From Tissierellia bacterium (GTDB lineage Bacteria; Bacillota; Clostridia; Tissierellales; Peptoniphilaceae), in contig JAUNUQ010000020.1 of assembly GCA_030538075.1 (NCBI GenBank), forward strand, positions 1 to 44,733: a stretch of DNA of 44,733 bases. The letters are read 5' to 3'. Below, piece by piece: positions 25,900 through 34,303 of this stretch. The translations under genes were made by a program, and so were the position numbers. The notes below the pieces were generated by a model. The model was given only the letters and a program-made list of their open reading frames with translations. It was not told the origin of the DNA and made no database searches. The stretch's first letter is position 1. Every line of letters begins with the position of its first letter.

Positions 25900-25967
25900 G
25901 AGTTGTGATTAGAATAAACAATGTTTCGTCAACAAAAGTAATATATGGTAAAATAGTAGGGTATAAT

Positions 25968-26249
25968 ATGATAGTAGGTATCTATTTATTTCAGTTGCGT
26001 CTTTTTCACTCTTATTCTCTAAAGGATAAGAGAGCCATTCGCATGAGCATCCTTTCGAATCTTCGTCGGATCTACAAGGTGAGTGCTGCTGAGGTTGATG
26101 CACAGCAAATGCATAATTTCTTGGTGATTGGCGCATCGTTGGTATCTTCAGATGCCCTGATCCTACGTAAGACCTACGATGAAATACTGCGCTATATGGA
26201 CGAAAGATGCGATGTGGAGTTAATAAATGCGACGATGGAATTGGTATAA
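25968..26249 (+). CDS. DUF503 (YlxP-like) protein
   Basis: A 93-residue protein that matches the DUF503/YlxP family in length and in sequence pattern: MIVGIYLFQLRLFHSYSLKDKR at the start, AEVDAQQMHNFLVIGASLVSSD in the middle, and a closing strand. The family has a ferredoxin-like fold and is usually found beside nusA-infB-rbfA, where it may act in ribosome assembly; here that context is absent. The chosen ATG lacks a clear Shine-Dalgarno site (only TAGGG, 9-12 bases upstream) but fits the family N-terminus exactly; the longer upstream frame is non-homologous. nth follows after 3 bases. Confidence 0.88.
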   Translation: MIVGIYLFQLRLFHSYSLKDKRAIRMSILSNLRRIYKVSAAEVDAQQMHNFLVIGASLVSSDALILRKTYDEILRYMDERCDVELINATMELV

Positions 26250-26252
26250 ATA

Positions 26253-26927
26253 ATGCGAAAGAAATTGACGAAGGCCCAGGCGGCTCAGGTGATCGACATT
26301 CTGGAGGAGTTATATCCCGAAGCAAAGGCAGAACTGGACCATGAGAATCCATTTGAACTGTTGATTGCTACGATACTCTCAGCTCAGTGCACAGATGTGC
26401 GGGTCAATCAGGTGACAAAACCGCTATTTCAAGAACTGAAAACCCCCGAGGATTATTTGGCTTTAGGGGAGCTGCAACTTGCGGAGCGCATTCGCAGTTG
26501 TGGGTTCTATAATTCAAAAAGTAAAAATATCATTGGAACCTGCACCAGATTGGTGTCGGTCTATCACTCCCAAGTCCCCGATTCCATCGAAGAGCTAATG
26601 ACTCTACCCGGAGTCGGGAAGAAAACGGCCAATGTAGTCGTCTCCAATGCCTTTGGCATTCCCGCCATCGCCGTTGATACCCATGTGTTTCGAGTGTCAA
26701 ATCGGATTGGATTGGTGGATGGGAAGGACGTCGTGGAGACAGAAGAGCAGTTGATGCGAGTGATTCCAAAGCAACGCTGGACGAAGATGCACCACTGCCT
26801 GATCTTTCATGGCAGAAGAGTTTGCAAGGCTAGGTCACCCCAATGCGAGGTCTGCGCTATCGCAGAGCTCTGCTTGGAATTGAAACGCAGGAGGAACCAT
26901 GTGGCAAAACAAAAGAAATCATCTTAA
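26253..26927 (+). CDS. nth: Endonuclease III (DNA glycosylase/AP lyase)
   Basis: Base-excision-repair enzyme of 224 residues that removes oxidised pyrimidines and cuts at abasic sites. The helix-hairpin-helix LPGVGKKTANVVVSNAF holds the catalytic Lys; the Asp is in AVDTHVFRVSNRIGL. A 4Fe-4S cluster ligand set C-x6-C-x2-C-x5-C (VCKARSPQCEVCAIAELC) is near the C-terminus. The gene starts 3 bases after the DUF503 gene and its 3' end overlaps the next lipoprotein gene by 29 bases, so the three are one operon. Confidence 0.97.
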   Translation: MRKKLTKAQAAQVIDILEELYPEAKAELDHENPFELLIATILSAQCTDVRVNQVTKPLFQELKTPEDYLALGELQLAERIRSCGFYNSKSKNIIGTCTRLVSVYHSQVPDSIEELMTLPGVGKKTANVVVSNAFGIPAIAVDTHVFRVSNRIGLVDGKDVVETEEQLMRVIPKQRWTKMHHCLIFHGRRVCKARSPQCEVCAIAELCLELKRRRNHVAKQKKSS

Positions 26928-28326
26928 GAAATACCTTATCATTCTCGGATTGGCTCTGAGTCTTTCCCTGTCCGGTTGTCAAATGCTCGGACGCATTGGG
27001 GATAATGTAGAAGCCAGCGCCCAGGACTCTCTATCAAAGGAACAACTGCTCACTTCGCTGGCCATTTATAAAGGTGCCACAGTGGCAGGGAATGACGTGT
27101 CCAATATGGCTAGATTGGTCGCTGTGGAAAAACTAAAGGAGATCTACGAACCAAAGCTCGACGAAGAGACCCATAGCTTTTTCTATGGAGATGAGACTTT
27201 CACCTATTCCCTACGGCAGCTGGGATACTATTATGACTACGATGAAGCGACGACAGCAGCCTATAATATCGGGAGAACGGGAGAGACCGAAGCTCGCCTA
27301 GAACAGATTAAGAATTTAAAAAACGAACCCATTGATACGCCCCTCAACCGCAAGATCAACGATGAGATCACAGCGGGAGTAATCGCCGAGGTGGGTGAAA
27401 AACTCCACATTGATGCTGGCTTTGGTGGCTATGCTTATGACTGGGATCTGGGAAAAGTCATCGCCAAAGAGGGAGATCCCGGTAGAGATGTGAATCCCGA
27501 GAGCTTTAAGGAGCAGATCGTAGCAGCTGTTGAGACAGGGGAAAAAAAGGAAATCTCCGTAATGGAGGTGCGCACCAACCCCAGCTATACTGCTTTGGCG
27601 GATCGTGTCAAAGGCGTGATCGGCTCAGCGACCACCACATTTAACGCAGGCTATTGGGAGCGAGCCACAAATATCGAAGTCTCCACGAATGCCCTAGACG
27701 GAGTGGTCATTGAACCGGGCGAGGTGTTCAGCTTTAATGACTGCATCGGAGATACTACCTGGGATAAGGGCTATCAACAGGCCATTGTGATCGTGGGAAC
27801 CGAGCAAGTCCCCGGCATGGGCGGAGGAGTCTGCCAGACCTCCACGACGATCTATCAAGCAGCCCTGAGGGCGGATATGGAGATTATAGACCGAGTTTCT
27901 CATACCCTCTATATGCCCTATTCCGATGGAGGACTGGACGCTGCCATCGAGTATGGTCTAGCGGATTTGGTCTTCAAGAACCCCTATGATTTTCCATTGC
28001 TCATTCGAGGTTATTATTCGCCAGGAGAGGTCACCTTTGAGATTCTAGGGGATACAGATGTGAAAAATTACGAGGTATCCCTCGTCTCCGAATACCTCTA
28101 CTCCATGTCCTATGGGACCACGGTGGAATACAATTCCTCTCTTGCACCAGGAGAGTCCGTCGTGAAGACCTATGGGGTGACCGGTTCCGCATATTCGGCT
28201 TATCGTGTCAACGAAGCGACAGACGAATGGGAATACCTGGGTGACACCTGGTATCCAGCAGTCAACGAAGTCATTGAGAAGGGTCCCGAGGCTTCATCGG
28301 AATCTACGGAATCCTCCGGGGAGTAA
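26899..28326 (+). CDS. VanW-family lipoprotein (copy 1)
   Basis: A 475-residue predicted lipoprotein: basic N-terminus, hydrophobic stretch and lipobox LSGC (Cys near residue 27). The next 250 residues resemble the peptidoglycan-binding YoaR-like region, with a repeated element AIYKGATVAGNDVSNM and a mixed alpha/beta part. The VanW domain lies around residues 265-400: NAGYWERATNIEVSTNALDGVVIEPGEVFSFNDCIGDTT, GMGGGVCQTSTTIYQAALRADMEI, and VFKNPYDFPLLIRGYY. The family occurs with vancomycin-resistance loci but its activity is unknown; an envelope role is likely. Start ATG follows GGAGGAACC inside the end of nth. The next gene is a paralogue. Confidence 0.92.
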   Translation: MWQNKRNHLKKYLIILGLALSLSLSGCQMLGRIGDNVEASAQDSLSKEQLLTSLAIYKGATVAGNDVSNMARLVAVEKLKEIYEPKLDEETHSFFYGDETFTYSLRQLGYYYDYDEATTAAYNIGRTGETEARLEQIKNLKNEPIDTPLNRKINDEITAGVIAEVGEKLHIDAGFGGYAYDWDLGKVIAKEGDPGRDVNPESFKEQIVAAVETGEKKEISVMEVRTNPSYTALADRVKGVIGSATTTFNAGYWERATNIEVSTNALDGVVIEPGEVFSFNDCIGDTTWDKGYQQAIVIVGTEQVPGMGGGVCQTSTTIYQAALRADMEIIDRVSHTLYMPYSDGGLDAAIEYGLADLVFKNPYDFPLLIRGYYSPGEVTFEILGDTDVKNYEVSLVSEYLYSMSYGTTVEYNSSLAPGESVVKTYGVTGSAYSAYRVNEATDEWEYLGDTWYPAVNEVIEKGPEASSESTESSGE

Positions 28327-28390
28327 TTCTACTCGATGAATATGGATGGACATGAAAGCATATGAAGCAAATTATCAAAGAGGAGGAAAA

Positions 28391-29728
28391 ATGAAGAACA
28401 CGAGATTCTACCGAAGGGCTGCAGTCTTGGGAGCGCTCATGTTTACAGTGGGTAGTCTGAGTGCCTGTACCTTTGTGCAGAAAATACCGAATGGCACCTC
28501 TGCAACGGTAGTGGCAGCTGAGTCCACTCGACAAGAGGATCAAAATGATTGGGAATTATTAAATTCCCTGGCGATCTATAAGGGAGTCACCATCAACGGT
28601 ATCGATGTGGGCGGCCTTAACCGCCTCAGTGCCAAGCAGTTGATCGAACAGGAATTGGAACCCACCTTAGATGAAAACAAAGTGAATCTACAATATGGGG
28701 AATTCAAATATACTTTTACAGAGCGCGAGCTCGGCTATTATTATGACTATGATGAAATCTCCAAGCAGGCTTTTGATATTGCCCGAACTGGTGAGGGGGA
28801 AGCACGTCTTGAACAGATCAAGGCACTTCCGGAAAAGCCTGTCGATATTCCCTCAACCTTAAAGGTTGACGCAGAGAAATTTGACGCTTTGATCGCTAAA
28901 ATCGCCGAGGACATCCACGTGTCGCCTGCGAATAATAGCTTTCAATACGATTGGGATCAGGGTAAGGTAGTCGCAGTAGGTGGAGAACTCGGTCGAGATG
29001 TGGATATAGAAGCCCTTAAGAAATTGGTTTCTGAGGCCCCAGGAACTGGAAACACCGATTTGGAGATCCCCGTATACGATGTGCAGCCGGACCCAGACTA
29101 TGCTGCGAAGGCAGAGCAAGTCAATGGCATCATTGGATCGGCAGACTCCACATTCCTGACGGGCTTTTGGGCTCGTATCGAGAATATTCGCGTCTCAACG
29201 GAAGCATTAAATGGCGTGGTCATTGGACCAGGTCAGACCTTTAGCGTCAATGACTATCTCGGAGACACCACCCCAGATAAGGGCTATCAGATGGCCATTG
29301 TCATCGGAGAGGGCAACCGGGAAGTCGAAGGCTACGGTGGCGGCGTCTGTCAGACTTCGACGGCTCTATATCAAGCAGCTCTTCGAGCCGATTTGGAAAT
29401 CCTCAATCGAAGCCCGCACACCCAGTGGATGCCTTACGCGCCTACGGGTTTAGATGCTACGATCGAATATGGATCCGCGGATCTGGTCATTCGCAATCCC
29501 TGGGATTTCCCAATACTAATCCGCAGCTCCTATGTACCGGGTTATATCAACTTCGAAATCTATGGAGATACTACAGTCAAGGATTACAATGTCTCGATAT
29601 GGGGAGACTATCTCTACTCCATCCCCGGTAAAAAGACAAATGGTTCTGCATACCGAACCTACCGACAAAATGACGCAACAGGTGAAGTGGAAGTATTGAG
29701 CGAGACCGTATATCCCGCAATCAACTAA
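28391..29728 (+). CDS. VanW-family lipoprotein (copy 2, tandem paralogue)
   Basis: A 445-residue lipoprotein (lipobox LSAC near residue 21) with the same order of parts as the preceding gene: LLNSLAIYKGVTINGIDVGGL opening the YoaR-like region, TERELGYYYDYDEI, then the VanW blocks GVVIGPGQTFSVNDYLGDTT, GYGGGVCQTSTALYQAALRADLEI and VIRNPWDFPILIRSSY. It arose by tandem duplication; the two proteins differ mostly in the N-terminal linker and in the C-terminal tail, where copy 1 has a longer acidic/serine end. Start is the ATG after AAGAGGAGG, 15 codons inside the longest frame. It is the last gene of the operon. Confidence 0.92.
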   Translation: MKNTRFYRRAAVLGALMFTVGSLSACTFVQKIPNGTSATVVAAESTRQEDQNDWELLNSLAIYKGVTINGIDVGGLNRLSAKQLIEQELEPTLDENKVNLQYGEFKYTFTERELGYYYDYDEISKQAFDIARTGEGEARLEQIKALPEKPVDIPSTLKVDAEKFDALIAKIAEDIHVSPANNSFQYDWDQGKVVAVGGELGRDVDIEALKKLVSEAPGTGNTDLEIPVYDVQPDPDYAAKAEQVNGIIGSADSTFLTGFWARIENIRVSTEALNGVVIGPGQTFSVNDYLGDTTPDKGYQMAIVIGEGNREVEGYGGGVCQTSTALYQAALRADLEILNRSPHTQWMPYAPTGLDATIEYGSADLVIRNPWDFPILIRSSYVPGYINFEIYGDTTVKDYNVSIWGDYLYSIPGKKTNGSAYRTYRQNDATGEVEVLSETVYPAIN

Positions 29729-29746
29729 TCCTATATCGCAGCAAAG

Positions 29747-29780
29747 GCTGCAGATCACATTATCGATCTGCAGCTTTTTT
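29747..29780 (+). terminator. Rho-independent terminator after the VanW genes
   Basis: GCTGCAGATC pairs with GATCTGCAGC (29747-29756 with 29765-29774), followed by six T. Confidence 0.88.
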
Positions 29781-29806
29781 CTTGGAACGAGTGAAGGAGG
29801 CTTATA

Positions 29807-30634
29807 TTGAAAATCAAATTCATCGCCATCGATCTGGATGGCACCCTACTAAAAGACAATCGCATATCCACGGGAAATGAAGAGGCGATCAAGATGGCGA
29901 TAGAACGTGGCGCTCAGGTCGCAATAGTAACGGGGAGAGTCTATACCTCGCCCAGGTTCTATATGGAGCAGATGGGGATCCGTCTACCTACGATAGCAGG
30001 CAACGGCGCCGTCATTGTGGCTCCAGATGGCAAGGTCCGCGTTGTCCGGCCGATGCCCGAGGAAAAGGCAAGGGAAATACTGAAGGTCTGTGATGAAAAA
30101 GATCTTGCCTATCATTTCTATGATCAGGACACCTATTATGCGAAGACCTATACCTCAGTCCTCCTAGAACATCTCAAGGCAGGAGAGGATGAGGCAGCGG
30201 GCTTCCAGACTTCCTTGAATATTTCCCGCAGCTGTATGGAAAGAGCCATCCAGCGAGGACAGGGCATCACAAAAATCGTCGTCGACGTCTTAGACCGATC
30301 TAAAATACCAGAGGTTCGGAGGATCTTTCAAGACCTTAAAGGGGTTGAGATGGTCCAGTCTGGGTCTCGAAGCCTCGAATTTATGGCGGTTGGAGTAAAT
30401 AAATACAGTGGACTCGAGCTCTATCTCGACTCGATTGGCATCTCCATGGATACTCTTTGCGCCATTGGGGATTATGAAAACGACCTACCCATGATAAAAA
30501 ATGCGGCTTTTGGAGTCGCCATGGGAAATGCCATCGAACCAGTAAAAGAGGCTGCACAGTTCATCACCAAGACAAATGAAGAAGACGGCGTGGCCTTTGC
30601 CATCCACGAGATGATCAATAGGGGTTACCTATGA
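29807..30634 (+). CDS. Cof-type HAD-IIB family hydrolase
   Basis: A 275-residue cytosolic sugar-phosphatase-like protein. HAD motif I is AIDLDGTLL, motif II is IVTGR, and motif IV is GDYENDLPMIKNAAFGVAMGNA; the large alpha/beta cap between motifs II and III marks the Cof (IIB) subtype. Members dephosphorylate sugar phosphates, FMN or PLP; no specificity can be read off. The start is TTG, 6 bases after a perfect AAGGAGG. Its last bases overlap the start of trmL (ATGA), so translation is coupled. Confidence 0.93.
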   Translation: MKIKFIAIDLDGTLLKDNRISTGNEEAIKMAIERGAQVAIVTGRVYTSPRFYMEQMGIRLPTIAGNGAVIVAPDGKVRVVRPMPEEKAREILKVCDEKDLAYHFYDQDTYYAKTYTSVLLEHLKAGEDEAAGFQTSLNISRSCMERAIQRGQGITKIVVDVLDRSKIPEVRRIFQDLKGVEMVQSGSRSLEFMAVGVNKYSGLELYLDSIGISMDTLCAIGDYENDLPMIKNAAFGVAMGNAIEPVKEAAQFITKTNEEDGVAFAIHEMINRGYL

Positions 30635-31095
30635 TCCACATCGCATTATATGAGCCGGAAATCCCATCGAACACAGGGAATATCGGCCGGACCTGTCTGC
30701 TTACCGGTAGTAGACTTCATCTGATTCGCCCCTTGGGATTTCGGCTCGACGACAAATTAATTCGGCGCTCCGGATTAGACTATTGGAAGGATGTGGATAT
30801 CCGGGTTCATGATAGCTATGCAGAATTCCTGGAATACCTGGGGGATCAAAGGCTATGGATTATCTCCACAAAGGGAAGGGAATATTACCATAATGTGTCC
30901 TTTCAAGACGGCGATCACTTTCTATTCGGAAGGGAGTCCAGTGGTCTACCAGAGGACATCATGGAGCAGTGGAAGCATAATTCCCTTCGAATCCCGATGA
31001 TACAGTCTTCTACCAGGTCCCTCAATTTGGCGAACACGGCAGCCATCTTGACCTATGAGGCAAAACGACAGCTAGGATTTTCGAATATGCTCTAA
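30631..31095 (+). CDS. trmL: tRNA (cytidine/uridine-34-2'-O)-methyltransferase
   Basis: SPOUT-class methyltransferase, 154 residues, that methylates the ribose of the wobble base in tRNA-Leu in other bacteria. The whole family pattern is visible: HIALYEPEIPSNTGNIGRTC at the start, LIRPLGF, LFGRESSGLP, and the knotted C-terminus RIPMIQSSTRSLNLANTAAI. The start codon overlaps the stop of the Cof gene. There is no terminator with a clear T run directly after it. Confidence 0.95.
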   Translation: MIHIALYEPEIPSNTGNIGRTCLLTGSRLHLIRPLGFRLDDKLIRRSGLDYWKDVDIRVHDSYAEFLEYLGDQRLWIISTKGREYYHNVSFQDGDHFLFGRESSGLPEDIMEQWKHNSLRIPMIQSSTRSLNLANTAAILTYEAKRQLGFSNML

Positions 31096-31163
31096 TTATC
31101 ATTTGAAATGACTGGATAGATCAATAGAATGTTAGAATTTTTTGAATTTCACTGAAATACATC

Positions 31164-31192
31164 TTTACATTCTGTAAAAAATATTATACAAT
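31164..31192 (+). promoter_or_regulatory. Promoter candidate for the trxB-grd operon
   Basis: TTTACA (31164-31169), 17 bases, TACAAT (31187-31192). It would give a leader of about 200 bases. Confidence 0.5.
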
Positions 31193-31198
31193 ATCTTA

Positions 31199-31395
31199 GA
31201 ACGATAAGATTGTGTCAATAACAAAGCCCTTATATACTACACTGCGTGAAAACATGTATCGTGTTTCTATGATGGAGTTAAAGGTATTGACTGCGTTTTC
31301 TCCTAGGCAACCGAATCGATAGATTTTGCTTGATCATCCCCAGTTTGGGTATATAGTTTCTAACGAAAACTATGAAGAAATTCAATGGAGGGACT
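31199..31395 (+). other. Long leader upstream of trxB, no gene seen
   Basis: About 200 bases without a credible ORF. The only helix I noticed is ATAGTTT/AAACTAT around 31353-31372. I looked for the glycine riboswitch core and did not find it. No terminator is visible. Confidence 0.4.
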
Positions 31396-32331
31396 ATGTT
31401 ATATGATATAATCGTTCTAGGCGCTGCGCCGGCAGGACTCACAGCTTCGCTATATGCATCTAGGGCAGGATATAGAGTCCTGGTTATAGAAAAGAATTCC
31501 CCTGGAGGGCAGATGGCGGGCACCAATCGCATCGACAACTACCCAGGTGTGGAGCCTGGCGTAACTGGTTTTGATCTCACAGAGATCATGCGAAAACAAG
31601 CAGAGCAGTTTGGTGTCGAGATCATCACCGATGACATTCGAGAGGTCTCCTTAGAGGGAGAAGAGAAGAAGCTGATCGGATTGAATGACAGCTACTCAGC
31701 AAAGGCCGTGATCATAGCAACGGGATCAGCCCCTAGAAAATTAGGCGTGCCAGGTGAAATCGACTACACGGGAAAAGGTGTGGGATATTGCGCGACTTGC
31801 GATGCACCTTTCTTTGAGGGATTTGACATCTACGTGGTAGGTGGCGGGAACTCCGCAGTGGAGGAAGCCATCTATTTGACGCGTTTTGGAAGGTCCGTCA
31901 AGATCATTCACCATCGAGATGCTCTATCAGCGGACAAGATCTCACAGGATGAAGCCATCTCTAATCCGAAAATTGAAATCCTCTGGAACACGAAGGTCCT
32001 GGAGTTTAAGGGCAGTGGACTGCTTCGAGAAATGGTACTGGAGAATACCCAGACCCACGAGATTACAACGATCAAAGCAGACCCAGAACAGGGTACTTTC
32101 GGGGTATTTGTCTTTATTGGCAATAACCCGCAGACGGAGTTTTTAGGGGATGCACTATCCTTAGAAAGGGGTTATATCCCCACAGATGAGGATATGAGAA
32201 CAAAAATTCCCGGCGTATTTGCCGCGGGAGATGTACGCGTGAAAACTCTACGGCAGATCATCACCGCAGCTGCAGATGGCGCGATTGCTGCCCATAGTGC
32301 TGGGAAGTATTTAGACGAAATTTCATTTTAA
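31396..32331 (+). CDS. trxB: Thioredoxin reductase-like flavoprotein of the glycine reductase operon
   Basis: A 311-residue FAD protein that reduces thioredoxin, the electron donor to glycine reductase. The redox-active CATC is in VGYCATCDAPFF. The FAD motif is GAAPAG, with Ala where the third position of GxGxxG is normally Gly. The second nucleotide motif is VVGGGNSAVEEA, but the following HRRxxxR signature for the NADPH 2'-phosphate reads HHRDALS, so two of three arginines are lost; NADH or another donor is possible. AAGDVR near the C-terminus binds FAD. Start: ATG after GGAGGG. No trxA follows, in contrast to many grd clusters; grdE is next. Confidence 0.92.
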   Translation: MLYDIIVLGAAPAGLTASLYASRAGYRVLVIEKNSPGGQMAGTNRIDNYPGVEPGVTGFDLTEIMRKQAEQFGVEIITDDIREVSLEGEEKKLIGLNDSYSAKAVIIATGSAPRKLGVPGEIDYTGKGVGYCATCDAPFFEGFDIYVVGGGNSAVEEAIYLTRFGRSVKIIHHRDALSADKISQDEAISNPKIEILWNTKVLEFKGSGLLREMVLENTQTHEITTIKADPEQGTFGVFVFIGNNPQTEFLGDALSLERGYIPTDEDMRTKIPGVFAAGDVRVKTLRQIITAAADGAIAAHSAGKYLDEISF

Positions 32332-32417
32332 TGGCGGTATTAAATCGGATGACTGCCGGAGAATTGGCTCCAGCTGACATCTGTTAATTTAATATAATTT
32401 ATATAGGAGGTGAGTCT

Positions 32418-33704
32418 ATGCGTCTAGAGTTAGGAAATATCCTAATCAAAGATGTCCAGTTTGGTGATGCTACCAAAGTGGAGGATCATGTGCTTTATGT
32501 GAACAAGCAAGAGATTATCGACCTTGTTATGCAAGATGAGCACATCACAAATGTAGACGTAGATCTGGCAAGACCAGGCGAAAGTGTTCGTATTACACCT
32601 GTTAAGGACGTAGTCGAGCCCCGTGTAAAAGTTGACGGACCTGGTGGGATGTTCCCCGGAATGATCAGCAAAGTTGATCAAGTTGGCTCTGGTCGAACTC
32701 ATGTACTCAAGGGTGCTGCAGTAATGACTGTTGGTAAGATCGTTGGTTTCCAAGAGGGAATCATCGACATGACTGGCCCGGGTGCGGATTTTACACCGTT
32801 CTCGAAGCTGAACAACGTCGTATTGCTCGTCGAAAGAGGCGAAGGAATCGAAGCGCATCAGCATGAAGCAGCTCTTCGTACAGCTGGTCTGAAAGTTGCT
32901 GCATATCTGGGAGAAGCTGGCCGCAATGTTGAGCCAGACGAAGTCCTAGAATTCGAAACCAAGCCGGTACTTGAGCAAGTCGCTCAATATCCAGAACTTC
33001 CAAAGGTCATGTATGTACAAATGATTCAAACCCAAGGTTTGCTTCATGACACCTATGTATATGGCGTAGACGGAAAGCAAATCATCCCGACGATCCTGTA
33101 TCCGACGGAGACGATGGATGGAGCTATTGTCAGTGGTAACTGCGTTTCTGCATGTGACAAGAACACCACATACCATCACCAAAACAACCCTGTCGTAAAG
33201 GCTATGTATGGCAAGCACGGCAAGGACTTCAACTTCTTAGGCCTTATCGTGACAAACGAGAACGTCTACTTGGCTGACAAGGAAAGATCTTCCAATATGA
33301 CTGCTAAGTTTGTTGAGTACTTTGGACTGGACGGCGCAATCGTATCACAGGAAGGATTCGGAAATCCGGATACTGACCTGATCATGAATGCGAAGAAGAT
33401 CGAGCAAAAAGGCGTTAAAACCGTCATCATCACTGACGAATACGCTGGACGTGACGGTGCGAGCCAGTCGCTAGCTGACGCTGATCCATTGGCGAACGCA
33501 GTTGTTACTGGTGGAAATGCGAATGAGACAATCATTCTACCGAAAATGGACAAGGTAATCGGAACGCTGGATTATGTAGACATCTGCGCAGGTGGATTCG
33601 ACGGATCTCTTAGAGAAGACGGAACCATCATGGTAGAAATCCAAGCCATCACTGGAGCCACAAATGAGCTTGGCTTCAACAAGATGTCCGCTACCGGATA
33701 TTAA
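32418..33704 (+). CDS. grdE: Glycine reductase protein B, GrdE proprotein (alpha/beta, pyruvoyl)
   Basis: Part of the substrate-activating protein B of glycine reductase. The 428-residue precursor is cut before Cys242 in GNCVSACDKNTT, and that cysteine becomes a pyruvoyl group which forms a Schiff base with glycine; the position agrees with the cleavage site known from other GrdE proteins. The N-terminal RLELGNILIKDVQFG and the block VSGNCVSACDKNTTYHHQ are typical. GrdE with GrdB makes the glycine-specific form, in contrast to GrdF/GrdG (sarcosine) and GrdI/GrdH (betaine). Start: ATG after AGGAGGTGAG. grdA follows after 81 bases. Confidence 0.95.
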   Translation: MRLELGNILIKDVQFGDATKVEDHVLYVNKQEIIDLVMQDEHITNVDVDLARPGESVRITPVKDVVEPRVKVDGPGGMFPGMISKVDQVGSGRTHVLKGAAVMTVGKIVGFQEGIIDMTGPGADFTPFSKLNNVVLLVERGEGIEAHQHEAALRTAGLKVAAYLGEAGRNVEPDEVLEFETKPVLEQVAQYPELPKVMYVQMIQTQGLLHDTYVYGVDGKQIIPTILYPTETMDGAIVSGNCVSACDKNTTYHHQNNPVVKAMYGKHGKDFNFLGLIVTNENVYLADKERSSNMTAKFVEYFGLDGAIVSQEGFGNPDTDLIMNAKKIEQKGVKTVIITDEYAGRDGASQSLADADPLANAVVTGGNANETIILPKMDKVIGTLDYVDICAGGFDGSLREDGTIMVEIQAITGATNELGFNKMSATGY

Positions 33705-33785
33705 ATTCACCTTGCGATTGAGAGTACATCTCGATTGTAATCTAAAAATGCAAAATACGACTAATATTTGAAAGGAGATACGGAT

Positions 33786-34265
33786 ATGTCAATTTTTCCT
33801 GAGGGAAGAAAAGTCATCATCATCGGTGACCGCGACGGGATTCCCGGACCGGCTATCGAAGAGTGTGTGAAGACGACACCGGCTGAGGTTATTTTCTCCG
33901 CTACGGAGTGCTTCGTCTGAACCGCTGCTGGAGCTATGGACCTGGAGAACCAAAAGAGGGTAAAGGAACTTACTGAAAAACACGGTGCAGAAAATGTAGT
34001 TGTAATTCTTGGAGGCGGCGAGCCCGAATCCGCAGGATTAGCAGCTGAAACTGTTACTGGTGGAGACCCTACTTTCGCAGGTGCATTAGCTGGAGTCCAG
34101 TTGGGACTAAGAGTATATCACGCAGTTGAGCCAGCGTTTAAAGAGTCTGTCGATGCAGATGTCTATGAAGACCAAGTCGGCATGATGGAAATGGTATTGG
34201 ACGTTGACGAAATTTGTGAAGCGATCGGAGAAATCCGCGAAGACATGAGTGAATTTAAAGATTAG
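33786..34265 (+). CDS. grdA: Glycine reductase selenoprotein A (Sec-containing)
   Basis: Selenoprotein A carries the carboxymethyl group from protein B to protein C. The ORF is interrupted by one TGA at 33918-33920, codon 45, in the motif [13 protein letters not shown], which is exactly the conserved C-x-x-U redox site of GrdA, so the TGA is selenocysteine; full length is 159 residues, normal for the family. The start is ATG after AAAGGAG. An ORF caller would truncate it and report only the part from the second methionine at 33936. I see no very strong hairpin just after the TGA by eye. It sits between grdE and grdB, the usual order. Confidence 0.96.
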
Positions 34266-34303
34266 TCGAATACGATATAAAATAATTGAGAGGGGGGAAA
34301 TGA

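Noticed and set aside
31193..31395. Glycine riboswitch upstream of trxB-grd
   Set aside because: Expected from the pathway, but I could not find the conserved core; only one small hairpin is visible.
33786..34265. grdA read as a broken gene because of the in-frame TGA at 33918
   Set aside because: The TGA stands in the conserved C-x-x-U motif of glycine reductase selenoprotein A, and the frame continues to the normal end, so it is selenocysteine.
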